Assembly: GCA_024234435.1 (NCBI GenBank) | Contig: JACKOF010000002.1 | Span: 1 to 64,000, forward strand | Origin: Pseudomonadales bacterium | GTDB taxonomy: Bacteria > Pseudomonadota > Gammaproteobacteria > Pseudomonadales > Porticoccaceae | Length of the DNA: 64,000 nucleotides | Direction of reading: 5' to 3' | Part shown: piece after piece, positions 7,854-17,185 of the stretch | How the letters are laid out: every line of letters begins with the position of its first letter | Numbering within the stretch: position 1 is the first letter of the stretch | Translations under genes and position numbers: made by a program | Notes under the pieces: generated by a model | What the model was told of the DNA's origin: nothing | What the model saw: only the letters and a program-made list of their open reading frames with translations | The model's database searches: none

Positions 7854-8537
7854 CTATGCCAGCAGTTCCCCCAGATCAAGATACTGCAATACCTGATCGG
7901 CACCCGGATCTGTCAACTTTGGCACCTCGCCTAACAGAGGACAAGATAAACGACGCTGAATCGCTTCAACGTTTTGCCGATAGTGCACCATGTCCTCATC
8001 GATGGTATTAGCTATCCAGCCAGCCATTTGCAACCCGTCACGAAAAATCGCCTCGGCAGTAAGCAACGCATGATTAATACAGCCCAGCTTCATGCCTACC
8101 ACCATGATTACCGGAAGCTGCAACTGGCGTGCGAGATCGGCCAGTGTTTCCCGGTCATTGAGGGGCACTCTCCAGCCACCGGCACCCTCAATAATGGTAA
8201 CGTCCGGTCGCTTCGTCAGCACCCCCCGACAAAATCCCGCCAAACGGTCAGCGGTCATTCTTCGCCCTTCTTCTGCAGCTGCAATATGCGGCGCGATAGC
8301 GGGTAAAAACGCTACCGGATTAATCTGTTCATAACTCAACAGTAACGTAGTGTATTGCTGCAACACCAGGGCGTCATCATTGCGCAAGCCGTCGGGCGTT
8401 TCCAGACAGCCCGCAGCCACCGGTTTGATGCCAGCAGTAGACAGGCCCTGTTGTTTTGCTGCTGCTAGCAGACCCGAAGCCATTAATGTTTTGCCGCAAT
8501 CGGTATCGGTGCCGGTCACAAAAAACGATTTACTCAT
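7854..8537 (-). CDS. bioD: Dethiobiotin synthetase
   Basis: BioD closes the ureido ring of dethiobiotin from 7,8-diaminopelargonate, CO2 and ATP. The 227-residue protein has the P-loop GTDTDCGKT at its N-terminus, the substrate Lys in GIKPVAAGC, and the VEGAGGW-like segment IIEGAGGWRVPL. It is the last gene of the biotin operon and overlaps the bioHC stop by eight bases, suggesting translational coupling. Confidence 0.95.
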   Translation of the reverse strand: MSKSFFVTGTDTDCGKTLMASGLLAAAKQQGLSTAGIKPVAAGCLETPDGLRNDDALVLQQYTTLLLSYEQINPVAFLPAIAPHIAAAEEGRRMTADRLAGFCRGVLTKRPDVTIIEGAGGWRVPLNDRETLADLARQLQLPVIMVVGMKLGCINHALLTAEAIFRDGLQMAGWIANTIDEDMVHYRQNVEAIQRRLSCPLLGEVPKLTDPGADQVLQYLDLGELLA

Positions 8538-10161
8538 TACTCAACATCTCATTTGTTGCGTCATTCTTTCTCGCCTGACAGCGGATCACCCGCCAGGTAG
8601 CGGGCAACCAACCCTCTGTGGAACGAAACTTTTCGTAACCCTCTTTTAAAGCCTGAATCTGCTTGCGGCCCGTTAATCCGGGATTCTGGCCGGAATTGAT
8701 ATTGTGTGCACCAAGTCCTTTCAGCTCCTGTGTCAGCTGTTTTAAATCGGCATACTCGAGCACACTGTCATCCATTAGAAAGCGCTCAATGTCAAAGCCC
8801 TGCTCAGAAAAAACCGACCGCCAGGCCTGCGCCGGATAGAACCGGTTAACATGCACATAATGGTCCACTGCTGACCAGGCTGCCTTTAACTCTGCCAGCG
8901 TGCCTTCAACAAGGGAGGTATATGTCAGCAGCCCGCCAGCATTCAAGACGCGGTTTATCTCTTTGGCTAGCAGCGGTAACTGCTCACACCATTGCAGCGC
9001 CAGGCTTGAAAATATCAAGTCTGCGCTGCCATCAGCCAACGGCAGCAGTTCTGCATCGGCACAGAGCCACTCTGCTTTTTGAGTTCTGTGACTACGCGCA
9101 TAGTTCAACATGCCCGGCGCAAGATCCAAACCAATAATGACCGCATCAGGATACCTTTCCGCCAGTTGCGAAGTGAAATAACCGGTACCACAGCCTAAAT
9201 CGACAACTACACGGGGTGACATGTTCGCCGGTAACTGATCGATCAGCTGCTGGCCCACCTGCCGCTGCAATCTGGCAGCACTGTCATAACTCTTGGCTGC
9301 GCGACTAAAAGATTCTGCAACGCGCTGCTTATCGAGGTGATAGCGATTACGCGCCAAAAACCCGACAACCGCATCCGCCAGTCTTTGCGGACAACTCAAC
9401 TGAGCAAGATGTCCTGTATTTTCCAACACCAAAGTTTGTTGATGACTGTTAAGCCGGTTAATTGCCTGTGCCGCACTATCAGGCACAAGAGCATCCTGCT
9501 CACCCAAAATATGTAATCCGGGTACCGTTATCTGTCGCAGATTATGGCGGTTATCAATCTCGCCCAACAGTTGCAATGCCCGCTGCCAACTTTCACCGCC
9601 CGGGTTATTGAAATGACCACGCAAGGTTTTCAACAATGTTTTTTCGTGCTGGTCGCCTTTACATTGCAGTCCGTGAAAACGCTTCAGACAAGGTTCCGGC
9701 TGTTGCTGAAAAAATTGACAGAACTCCTCAAACACCGATTGCGGCATCGCTGTTTTCCAGCCTTTTTGTTGCACAAAGCTGGCGTTACTGGCAAGGGTTA
9801 TCAAACCATTAATTCGACCCGGATAATGGGCCGTAAAAGCTGTTGCCAGCATGCCACCCAGTGACCAACCCAACACACTGCAACGCTCCGGCATAACTGA
9901 TGCAAGCTGTTCGAGCAACTCATTCAGGGTTGTCATTTCAATGGTCGTATTCCTGCCAAACCCCGGTAGATCGATACTGATCACATTCAGATGGACCGAC
10001 AGCAGAGGCAACAATTGCTGCCATATGCGGCTATCGCTGCCCCAGCCATGCAGTAGTACCAGCGGCTCAGGTTGCAATAGTTCACCTGTACAGGGGTGCT
10101 CTGCTGTTAACAATGAGGTATCGATATGTTGTTGTGGCGCAGGATTCATGACATTTCTCAC
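8530..10161 (-). CDS. bioHC: Fused BioH-BioC biotin biosynthesis protein
   Basis: The 543-residue protein joins two enzymes. Residues 1 to about 265 are an alpha/beta-hydrolase with the oxyanion region LLHGWGSDSRIWQQ, the nucleophile elbow GWSLGG and a late His in NTGHLAQL, as in pimeloyl-ACP methyl ester esterase BioH. Residues from about 275 are a SAM-dependent methyltransferase with VDLGCGTGYFTSQL, as in BioC. Together they would add and later remove the methyl group that disguises malonyl-ACP as a fatty-acid primer. Such fusions are known in relatives of Saccharophagus and Teredinibacter. The start overlaps the bioF stop; GTG 10161 and ATG 10149 are both possible. Confidence 0.94.
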   Translation of the reverse strand: MRNVMNPAPQQHIDTSLLTAEHPCTGELLQPEPLVLLHGWGSDSRIWQQLLPLLSVHLNVISIDLPGFGRNTTIEMTTLNELLEQLASVMPERCSVLGWSLGGMLATAFTAHYPGRINGLITLASNASFVQQKGWKTAMPQSVFEEFCQFFQQQPEPCLKRFHGLQCKGDQHEKTLLKTLRGHFNNPGGESWQRALQLLGEIDNRHNLRQITVPGLHILGEQDALVPDSAAQAINRLNSHQQTLVLENTGHLAQLSCPQRLADAVVGFLARNRYHLDKQRVAESFSRAAKSYDSAARLQRQVGQQLIDQLPANMSPRVVVDLGCGTGYFTSQLAERYPDAVIIGLDLAPGMLNYARSHRTQKAEWLCADAELLPLADGSADLIFSSLALQWCEQLPLLAKEINRVLNAGGLLTYTSLVEGTLAELKAAWSAVDHYVHVNRFYPAQAWRSVFSEQGFDIERFLMDDSVLEYADLKQLTQELKGLGAHNINSGQNPGLTGRKQIQALKEGYEKFRSTEGWLPATWRVIRCQARKNDATNEMLSNE

Positions 10162-11345
10162 CGATCCCCACTGTTGGCGAAATCATCCAACACTTCAGCC
10201 AGGGCCACCAGCAATTTATCAACCTGAGTGTCACTGTGAGCAGCACTGAGCGTTACTCGCAAACGGGCAGTCCCCACCGGCACCGTAGGTGGCCGGATGG
10301 CTCCTACTAAAACGCCTCGCTGCCGAAGTTTTTCACCCACCTCAAGCACTTGCTGATCACTGTTCAACAACACCGGCTGTATAGGTGTGGGCGAATCCAT
10401 CAGGTTTAATCCCATGCTTTTCACCCCGGTTCGAAACTGCTGAATCAAGGTGCTCAGTTTTTCACGCCGCCAATGTTCTTCACGAACGATTTTCAGGCTG
10501 GCGCGGGTTGCTGCCGCAATGGCCGGTGGCAGAGCCGTGGTATAGATATAACTGCGTGCAAACTGAATCAGGGTTTCAATCAGGGCTTCAGAACCAGCCA
10601 CAAACGCACCAAAGGTACCAAACCCTTTTCCAAGTGTACCCATCAGTATCGGTACATCTGTCAGCGATGCCTGTTGCTGTTCTATCAAGCCACCACCGTG
10701 ATCACCCAGCACGCCGAAGCCGTGTGCATCATCCACCATCAACCAACCGTTATGTTGCGCGCAAACATTAATAAGACCGGGCAAATCCGCCAGGTCGCCA
10801 TCCATACTGAAAACACCGTCGGTAACCACCAGCTTGCGACCCGATTCAGCTTTTGCCAACAGGCTACTCAAATGATCCATATCGCTGTGTCGATAACGCT
10901 TAAAGGCAGCACCGCTGGCCAGGCCACCGTCCAACAAAGAGGCGTGATTCAGCCGGTCTTCCAAAACATAATCGCCCTTGCCCAGCAAGGCACTCATCAC
11001 ACCCAGGTTCGCCATATAACCGGTGGAAAATAGCAGCGCCCGTGGTCGACCAGTAAACTCGGCCAGCTCTTCTTCCAGGGCGTGATGCTCTCGAGAATGC
11101 CCGTAGATCAGGTGAGAAGCGCCACTGCCAACACCGTATTGCCCGGCAGCTTTGCGAAAGGCGTTGATAACATCGGGATGGTTGGCAAGGCCGAGATAGT
11201 CGTTACTGCAAAAAGCCAGACACGAATGACCACTCACCTCTACATTAACGCTCTGAGGTGAAGTTAATATCTGGCGATTGCGGTAGAGGTGTTGCTGCCG
11301 CCGACTATCTAACGCAGCGATGAGCTGGCTGTCCATATCAGTCAT
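10158..11345 (-). CDS. bioF: 8-amino-7-oxononanoate synthase
   Basis: BioF is a PLP enzyme that condenses pimeloyl-ACP with alanine. The 395-residue protein shows the alpha-oxoamine synthase pattern: SNDYLGLANHP near the N-terminus, GVGSGASHLIYGH, DDAHGFGVLG, and the PLP lysine in TLGKGFGTFG. It lies between bioB and bioHC on the same strand and overlaps bioHC by four bases. Confidence 0.96.
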   Translation of the reverse strand: MTDMDSQLIAALDSRRQQHLYRNRQILTSPQSVNVEVSGHSCLAFCSNDYLGLANHPDVINAFRKAAGQYGVGSGASHLIYGHSREHHALEEELAEFTGRPRALLFSTGYMANLGVMSALLGKGDYVLEDRLNHASLLDGGLASGAAFKRYRHSDMDHLSSLLAKAESGRKLVVTDGVFSMDGDLADLPGLINVCAQHNGWLMVDDAHGFGVLGDHGGGLIEQQQASLTDVPILMGTLGKGFGTFGAFVAGSEALIETLIQFARSYIYTTALPPAIAAATRASLKIVREEHWRREKLSTLIQQFRTGVKSMGLNLMDSPTPIQPVLLNSDQQVLEVGEKLRQRGVLVGAIRPPTVPVGTARLRVTLSAAHSDTQVDKLLVALAEVLDDFANSGDR

Positions 11346-11416
11346 CTGCTAGCACACCAAAGGCATTCATCACGCGCAATATAAAAATATCCGGCTGAAG
11401 CGCTTTTCGCACAGAT

Positions 11417-12475
11417 TCACCGGTCAGCGTTAAAGAACAAATGGTCTGTCTGCGCTTCCTGCATTTGCTGACGCAGCAACAGCTCTTGCTCTTCGCTGGT
11501 TTTCTCCTGCTGGTATTCTTCTGGCGAAATCCCCAGGCGATCAAATAATTGCATATCCCTGTTGGCTTTCGGGTTAGGTGTCGTTAACAGTTTCTCGCAG
11601 TAGAAAATGGAGTTAGCTCCGGCCATAAAAGCCAGCGCCTGCATCTGATCGTTCATTTCCTCACGACCCGCAGACAACCGCACATGAGATTTCGGCATCA
11701 TAATTCGGGCCACAGCAATGGTGCGAATAAATTCAAAATCATCCAGATCCGCTTCATTTTCGAGTGGTGTTCCCGCCACTTTCACCAACATGTTAATCGG
11801 CACGGACTCTGGCTGATGAGGCATATTGGCCAGCTGTATCAGCAGCCCCGCCCGGTCTTCAGGTTTCTCGCCCATACCAACGATACCGCCAGCACAGACT
11901 TTCATTCCGGCCTTGCGAACATTGTCGAGTGTTTCAAGGCGGTCTTCATAAGTACGGGTGGTAATGATGTCGCCATAGAATTCCGGTGAAGTATCGAGAT
12001 TATGGTTGTAATAATCCAGCCCGGCCTCGGATAGAGCCTGTGCCTGTTCCGGCTTCAGCATTCCAAGGGTCATGCAAGTTTCCATACCAAGTGCTTTCAC
12101 TTCGCGCACCATACGCGCAACTTCGGGCATATCTTTGGCTTTAGGTGAGCGCCAGGCAGCGCCCATACAAAATCGGCTGGCACCGCTGGCTTTAGCTGCC
12201 TTTGCTTCTTCAATAACCTGCTCGACCGCCATCAGCTTTTCTTTTTCAAGCCCGGTATCGTAACGGGCGCTCTGCGGACAGTATTTACAGTCTTCAGGGC
12301 AGGCGCCGGTCTTGATCGACAACAATGTGCTCAATTGAACCTGATTGGGATTAAAATTCTGGCGATGCACTACCTGAGCCTGGAACAGCAGATCATTGAA
12401 TGGCTGGTTAAACAACGCCAGCACTTCTTCTCTTGTCCAATCGTGGCGAACAGTGGTGGTTTGGCTGGCAGACAT
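11417..12475 (-). CDS. bioB: Biotin synthase
   Basis: BioB is the radical-SAM enzyme that inserts sulfur into dethiobiotin. The 352-residue protein has the radical-SAM cluster motif CPEDCKYCPQS, the conserved YNHNLDTSPEFY segment, and RLSAGREEM, which contributes to the second iron-sulfur site. It is the first gene of the minus-strand biotin operon, and a probable BirA operator overlaps its promoter. Confidence 0.97.
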   Translation of the reverse strand: MSASQTTTVRHDWTREEVLALFNQPFNDLLFQAQVVHRQNFNPNQVQLSTLLSIKTGACPEDCKYCPQSARYDTGLEKEKLMAVEQVIEEAKAAKASGASRFCMGAAWRSPKAKDMPEVARMVREVKALGMETCMTLGMLKPEQAQALSEAGLDYYNHNLDTSPEFYGDIITTRTYEDRLETLDNVRKAGMKVCAGGIVGMGEKPEDRAGLLIQLANMPHQPESVPINMLVKVAGTPLENEADLDDFEFIRTIAVARIMMPKSHVRLSAGREEMNDQMQALAFMAGANSIFYCEKLLTTPNPKANRDMQLFDRLGISPEEYQQEKTSEEQELLLRQQMQEAQTDHLFFNADR

Positions 12476-12528
12476 GATTAAATATCTCTATGATTTGAGA
12501 TTGCGGAACATAGCGGCTGAGGTCGCTA

Positions 12529-12555
12529 GTTTAAAGCACGGGCATTAACAGTCAA
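12529..12555 (-). promoter_or_regulatory. Candidate bioB promoter
   Basis: Read on the minus strand, TTGACT (12555-12550) and TAAACT (12534-12529) are 15 bases apart and about 55 bases upstream of the bioB ATG. The -35 element lies within the left half of the inverted repeat annotated as a BirA operator, so repression by occlusion is plausible. Confidence 0.5.
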
Positions 12556-12580
12556 CCTGAAATGGATTTTTGGTTAACAG
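12549..12580. promoter_or_regulatory. Probable BirA operator (bio box)
   Basis: CAGTCAACC and GGTTAACAG form an inverted repeat with a 14-base spacer. The known BirA operator is TTGTAAACC, 14-16 bases, GGTTTACAA; the two halves match it at about six and seven of nine positions. It sits between the divergent bioB and comF genes, where biotin-protein ligase/repressor would shut off bioB when biotin is plentiful. The comF start codon lies in the spacer, so comF may be affected too. Confidence 0.6.
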
Positions 12581-13305
12581 TGCATATTTTAAAACTTTAT
12601 AGCAATTTTCGCCGGTTCAGCAAAAACAGTCTGCCAAGGATCTGTATTTTGTGCAGTTTGCATACACCGGAACCCATTCCAATCTGTAGCGCCTGCCGAC
12701 TGCATTTGCCTTTTAATCATCACCCCTGCCGCCGTTGCGCACTGCCACTGCCAGCGCAAGCCCCCATCGACAGCCTGTGCGGGCAATGCCAAAATCCAAT
12801 GCCATCATTCGATGCGGTCGTCGCTCCCTTCCTCTATTCAGAGCCTGTCAGCAACATGATTAACCGCTTCAAGCACCAAGGCCATTTATGGGCAGGCGCT
12901 GCAATAACCGACATGCTTGCGGAGCAATTGTTAGCCAGGGAAAAACCTGACTGTATTGTGCCGATACCACTGCACTGGTATCGGCAGTTCAACCGGGGCT
13001 TCAACCAGGCCGACTGGATCGCCAGACGTCTTGCACGGCAGCTCGACATTCCCGTTGACAGCGCATTGATAAAGCGCACTACTGCCACACCTCCCCAACA
13101 GGGACTCAACAGAAAGCAACGTTTGAAAAATCTGAGGCATGCCTTTCAGCTGAACAAATCTTTCTCTGGCTCAACAATTGCTATTGTCGATGATGTCATC
13201 ACCACTGGCAGCACCCTCAGCACCATTGCCACTTTACTGAAACTGAATGGCGCCACAAAGGTTTATGGCTGGAGTCTTGCCCGAACCGGGCTGGAAAAAA
13301 ACTGA
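12562..13305 (+). CDS. comF: ComF-family phosphoribosyltransferase-like protein
   Basis: The 247-residue protein has a Cys-rich N-terminus of the ComF/GntX type (ICILC, ICSAC, CRRC and CGQC pairs that probably bind zinc). A PRTase fold follows, with PIPLHWYRQFNRGFNQ and the PRPP loop VDDVITTGST. Relatives act in DNA uptake in naturally competent bacteria, but the reaction is not established. No good ribosome binding site precedes ATG 12562; GTG 12580 is an alternative. The gene is divergent from bioB, a pairing common in gammaproteobacteria. Confidence 0.9.
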   Translation: MDFWLTVHILKLYSNFRRFSKNSLPRICILCSLHTPEPIPICSACRLHLPFNHHPCRRCALPLPAQAPIDSLCGQCQNPMPSFDAVVAPFLYSEPVSNMINRFKHQGHLWAGAAITDMLAEQLLAREKPDCIVPIPLHWYRQFNRGFNQADWIARRLARQLDIPVDSALIKRTTATPPQQGLNRKQRLKNLRHAFQLNKSFSGSTIAIVDDVITTGSTLSTIATLLKLNGATKVYGWSLARTGLEKN

Positions 13306-13341
13306 GGCTAGCCGGATAATGGTCAACCCAGCTATCAACGG

Positions 13342-14142
13342 ATGCCATCTGTGATTGATACCCAAATGTCAGAAGCTGAACTCTGGCAAAAAATTCAGCT
13401 CGAAGTTAACAATATGGCCGACGAAGAACCGACGCTTCGCGGCTTTCTGCAAGCCTCGGTTTTGGGCCATAACCGGCTCGGACCAGCGCTGGCAAAACTG
13501 CTGGCTGACAAACTTCAAAGCGTACCATTGCCTGCTGAACTGCTCGCCGGATTATTTGAAAGCAGTTTTGCTGATCCTGATGTTGCACAACAACTGATCT
13601 GCGACATCACGGCGATTGTCGAGAGAGATTCGGCCTGCAGTTGTGCCGCCTGCGCCCTGCTTTATTATAAAGGGTTCCACGCCCTCTCCGCCTGGCGTGC
13701 CGCCCACCAGCTCTGGCAGAATGGACAAAAATCATTGGCGCAGGCCCTTCAGCACGCCATTTCAACCGCCTTCGGTGTTGATATACATCCTGCTGCAACC
13801 ATTGGCAAAGGCATTATGTTTGACCACGCCACGGGCATTGTCATCGGCGAAACCGCCGTGATTGAGGATTGCGTCTCCATTCTGCAAAGCGTCACGCTGG
13901 GCGGTACCGGCAAAGAGTGCGGTGACCGGCACCCGAAGGTTCGCAAAGGCGTTCTGATAGGCCCGGGAGCGAAAATTCTTGGCAACATAGAAATTGGGGA
14001 GGGTTCAAAAATTATCGCTGCCAGCGTGGTTTTGCAAAATATTCCCCCTCACTCTCTGGTAGCGGGCGTACCGGCCAGAGTCATTGGACATGTGGATGTG
14101 GAGTCACCTGCCGAATTAATGGACCAGAGCCTGAACGGATAA
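13342..14142 (+). CDS. cysE: Serine O-acetyltransferase
   Basis: CysE acetylates serine as the first step of cysteine synthesis. The 266-residue protein has the helical N-terminal domain and the left-handed beta-helix of hexapeptide repeats. Characteristic segments are KGFHALSAWR, VDIHPAATIGKGI, the active-site region DHATGIVIGETAVI and GGTGKECGDRHPK. Its length and domain order match the long E. coli form, which forms a complex with O-acetylserine sulfhydrylase and is inhibited by cysteine. ATG 13366 is an alternative start. Confidence 0.93.
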   Translation: MPSVIDTQMSEAELWQKIQLEVNNMADEEPTLRGFLQASVLGHNRLGPALAKLLADKLQSVPLPAELLAGLFESSFADPDVAQQLICDITAIVERDSACSCAACALLYYKGFHALSAWRAAHQLWQNGQKSLAQALQHAISTAFGVDIHPAATIGKGIMFDHATGIVIGETAVIEDCVSILQSVTLGGTGKECGDRHPKVRKGVLIGPGAKILGNIEIGEGSKIIAASVVLQNIPPHSLVAGVPARVIGHVDVESPAELMDQSLNG

Positions 14143-14171
14143 TCTCTCATAACCCGATTTCGAGGATCAGT

Positions 14172-14447
14172 ATGTCAAAGCACCCTGCAAAACTGAGTAA
14201 TGAGCCAGAACTGCTTAAAGAAGCCATTCGGGTCGGTATGATCTATGCGGAAAAACGCGGTGTCGCCAAATTTGAAAAAACCGACTCGGCCAACGATAAA
14301 ATTGAATATCTCTACAAACTGCTGGTACACGACAAACTCATTCAGCCACTGGCAAAGGATCAAACAGACTGGCCACAGATGAAACACAAACTGGCCCTGT
14401 GGATCTCGCGGCAACTGCCGACTGACCACCCCTTGCTGCAAAACTGA
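14172..14447 (+). CDS. Conserved small protein, DUF5062-like
   Basis: The 91-residue soluble protein contains GMIYAEKRGVAKFEKTDS and LAKDQTDWPQMKHKLALWI and ends HPLLQN. It resembles the DUF5062 family of short gammaproteobacterial proteins of unknown function. GAGG lies six bases before the ATG. It follows cysE by 29 bases and could be cotranscribed with it. It converges on rsmI with only an 18-base gap and no clear terminator. Confidence 0.7.
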   Translation: MSKHPAKLSNEPELLKEAIRVGMIYAEKRGVAKFEKTDSANDKIEYLYKLLVHDKLIQPLAKDQTDWPQMKHKLALWISRQLPTDHPLLQN

Positions 14448-14465
14448 ACTGTTCCGCGCAGCGGC

Positions 14466-15305
14466 TTATTTAGTCTGTATATCCAATGCTTTCTGGTAGA
14501 GAGCGTTCTTATGCCCACCCGTAATTTTTGCCGCCAGCTTTGCCGCTTGCTTCAGCGGCACTTCTTCCATTAACAACTTTAAAACCCGTTCTTGCTCGAG
14601 GCTATCCTCTGACGTTTGCTCGTTGTTGGCACCGCTTAAAAGAATGACTATTTCTCCCTTTTGCTGATTGGGATCCGCTTGCACTTCAGCCAGCAGTCCG
14701 GGCAGGGTTCCGGTCAGGAATGTTTCATAAGTTTTGGTTAACTCCCGGGCGATTACTGCTTGCCGCTCACCACCAAATACTGCCGACATATCTGCCAGTG
14801 TTTCCAGAATGCGATGGGGAGACTCGTAGAAAACAATCGTTGCCGTTTCTGCCGCCAAACTCTCCAGGCGTTTGACGCGGGCACCGGATTTGTGGGACAG
14901 AAAGCCTTCAAAGCAAAATCGGTCACTGGGCAAGCCTGAAGCACTCAAAGCGGCAATCAGGGCGCATGCTCCCGGCACTGGAATGATTCTGAAACCCAGC
15001 TGTCTTACTTCTCGCACCAGTTTGTAGCCGGGATCGGAAATCAGTGGTGTACCGGCATCAGAAATAAGAGCAACCGTTTTTCCCTGCTCAAGAGCGGCTA
15101 TAATGCGGGCCATCTGCCGATCATCACCGTAATCGTGATAAGCCATCATGGGCGTATCGATGGCAAAATGATTTAACAGCCGGGCGCTGTGGCGAGTATC
15201 TTCAGCAGCAACCAGATCAACCATCTGGAGAACATCAACCGCACGGGGTACCATATCCCCAAGATTACCGATCGGTGTAGCTACTATATATAATTCGCCA
15301 GCCAT
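14466..15305 (-). CDS. rsmI: 16S rRNA (cytidine1402-2'-O)-methyltransferase
   Basis: RsmI methylates the ribose of C1402 in the decoding centre of 16S rRNA. The 279-residue tetrapyrrole-methylase-fold protein has YIVATPIGNLGD at the N-terminus, AEDTRHSARLLNHF, the SAM loop SDAGTPLISDPGY and FYESPHRI. It is divergent from lpoA with 28 bases between start codons, the arrangement seen in many gammaproteobacteria. Confidence 0.96.
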   Translation of the reverse strand: MAGELYIVATPIGNLGDMVPRAVDVLQMVDLVAAEDTRHSARLLNHFAIDTPMMAYHDYGDDRQMARIIAALEQGKTVALISDAGTPLISDPGYKLVREVRQLGFRIIPVPGACALIAALSASGLPSDRFCFEGFLSHKSGARVKRLESLAAETATIVFYESPHRILETLADMSAVFGGERQAVIARELTKTYETFLTGTLPGLLAEVQADPNQQKGEIVILLSGANNEQTSEDSLEQERVLKLLMEEVPLKQAAKLAAKITGGHKNALYQKALDIQTK

Positions 15306-15333
15306 ACAATTTACCAGATAGAAATGGAAACCT

Positions 15334-17178
15334 GTGCCAAATAAAATTTTTAACTATTGCTCGCTGTTTGCCCTTTCGCTGCTTTTGGCAGCCTGTGGTG
15401 GCGTACCCGGCAAAAGCGCACAACAACGAAGTGCTGACGACTTAATCAGACAGGCAGAGCAGGAACTCAGCCATGCGGACGCAAGCATAGCATCGCAACA
15501 ACCGGGTCACCAGATTGCCGCCGCGAAACTCTATGCTCAAGCTGGACAAAATCTGCGTGCACTGTCTATTCTCTCCAATCTGGATAGCGACCAGCTAAAC
15601 AACCAGGAACTGATAGCATACAGTTTGTTCCACACGGATCTGGCGCTACAGGAGGACAATTTCTTCCTTGCCCGGCGACTGCTTTCCAATCAGCGTGTCA
15701 CCCGGCTCAAGGAGATAATGACACCGGACCAGAAAAAGCAATGGTTACAGCAACGCGGCGACCTGTTTGGCTTGCTGGGTGAGGATGAAAAAAGCCTGCG
15801 GGCCTATACGGAGCTGGCGCAACTGACGACCAGCCAGCAGGCGCGCCAGAAGATACACGATCAACTCTGGCAGGTACTGTCCAGCATTCCCCAGCAGTCG
15901 CTGGAAACGCTACAGACAACAGAACAGGACCCAATTCTCGCAGGCTGGTATTCTCTGGCAAACACCAGTCGATCAACACAGTCTGATGTGCGCCGCCAGC
16001 TGGAATATCTCAATCAGTGGCGTACTGACTGGCCCACACACCCGGCAGCAAGTACGTTGCCTTCCGGGTTGAATACCGTCAGTACCATTGTCAGTGAGCT
16101 GCCAACACGGATTGCGCTATTACTGCCTGCGCATGGCCCTCTGGCGCAGGCTGGCGCAACCATCCGGGACGGGTTTCTGGCCGCCTGGTATGAAAGTTAC
16201 GAGCAATCGAACAGCGCCCCCAAAACCCTTTTTTACGACACCAGTGAAAACATACCGATTACCGAACTTTATCAACGCGCAATTGCTGATGGCGCTGAAA
16301 TCATTATCGGTCCGCTGCAAAAAGACAAGGTTCAGGAACTACTTTCCCTACCCGAACTCCCGGTGCCCACTATTGCGCTCAATTACATAGACTTGCCCGC
16401 TGGGCATTTACCCAAAAATTTATTCCAGTTCGGGTTATCCACCACTGATGAGGCCCGCCAGATTGCCGAAAGAGCCTGGATCGAAGGGCAGCGAACAGCG
16501 CTTGCTATTGTGCCCAACTCCAGCTGGGGCGAACGGGTTCTCGAAACCTTTCGCAGAGAATGGGAGGCAAAGGGTGGCACCCTCCATGTTGCCGAACCTT
16601 ACAGTGATAACGTGGTGGATTTTGCCCCGCTGCTAAAACCCGGTTTACATATCAACCACAGCGACCAGCGAGCAGAGCGGTTAGGTCGGGTACTGGGCAA
16701 AAAACTGGATTACACGCAACGTCGACGACAGGATCTCGACATGGTTTTTATGGCAGCCTATCCGGACCAGGCCAGACAGATAAAACCAACGCTGGACTTC
16801 CTGTTTGCACGTGATCTGCAGGTTTATGGCACCTCACAACTGTTCAGCGGCGAAGATAATCCCGGCCGAAACCGTGATCTGGAAGGCGTGCGCTTCAGTG
16901 CAATGCCCTGGACGCTACCGGGTGCAACAGCAGGAAAACTGCAACCGTCCAGCGACCTGCACCCGTTGTATCGTCACATGTTTGCTCTGGGGATCGACGC
17001 TTACCACTTGCACCAATGGCTGAGTCAGCTGACAAGTATGCCGGGAACGCTGTTATTCGGCAGCACAGGTACGCTTCAGGTTTTGGCAAACAACACCATT
17101 TCCCGCCAGCAACCCTGGGCAGAATTCAAGGATGGAACGGTACGCTCTGCCCAGCAACTGACCACCAACAAACCCTGA
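15334..17178 (+). CDS. lpoA: Penicillin-binding protein activator LpoA (lipoprotein)
   Basis: LpoA spans the periplasm from the outer membrane and activates the peptidoglycan synthase PBP1A. The 614-residue protein starts (GTG) with a lipoprotein signal ending LLLAACGG. A TPR-like helical region follows to about residue 250. The C-terminal domain has a periplasmic-binding-protein fold containing IALLLPAHGPLAQAG and GPLQKDKVQ. It heads a run of four genes (lpoA, yraN, SIS protein, dolP) in the conserved yraM-N-O-P order. Confidence 0.93.
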   Translation: MPNKIFNYCSLFALSLLLAACGGVPGKSAQQRSADDLIRQAEQELSHADASIASQQPGHQIAAAKLYAQAGQNLRALSILSNLDSDQLNNQELIAYSLFHTDLALQEDNFFLARRLLSNQRVTRLKEIMTPDQKKQWLQQRGDLFGLLGEDEKSLRAYTELAQLTTSQQARQKIHDQLWQVLSSIPQQSLETLQTTEQDPILAGWYSLANTSRSTQSDVRRQLEYLNQWRTDWPTHPAASTLPSGLNTVSTIVSELPTRIALLLPAHGPLAQAGATIRDGFLAAWYESYEQSNSAPKTLFYDTSENIPITELYQRAIADGAEIIIGPLQKDKVQELLSLPELPVPTIALNYIDLPAGHLPKNLFQFGLSTTDEARQIAERAWIEGQRTALAIVPNSSWGERVLETFRREWEAKGGTLHVAEPYSDNVVDFAPLLKPGLHINHSDQRAERLGRVLGKKLDYTQRRRQDLDMVFMAAYPDQARQIKPTLDFLFARDLQVYGTSQLFSGEDNPGRNRDLEGVRFSAMPWTLPGATAGKLQPSSDLHPLYRHMFALGIDAYHLHQWLSQLTSMPGTLLFGSTGTLQVLANNTISRQQPWAEFKDGTVRSAQQLTTNKP

Positions 17179-17185
17179 CAAACAT

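Noticed and set aside
11338..11544. Short minus-strand frame between bioB and bioF
   Set aside because: It overlaps the 3' end of bioB in another frame, and the bioB C-terminus is normal without it; no domain or start signal is visible.
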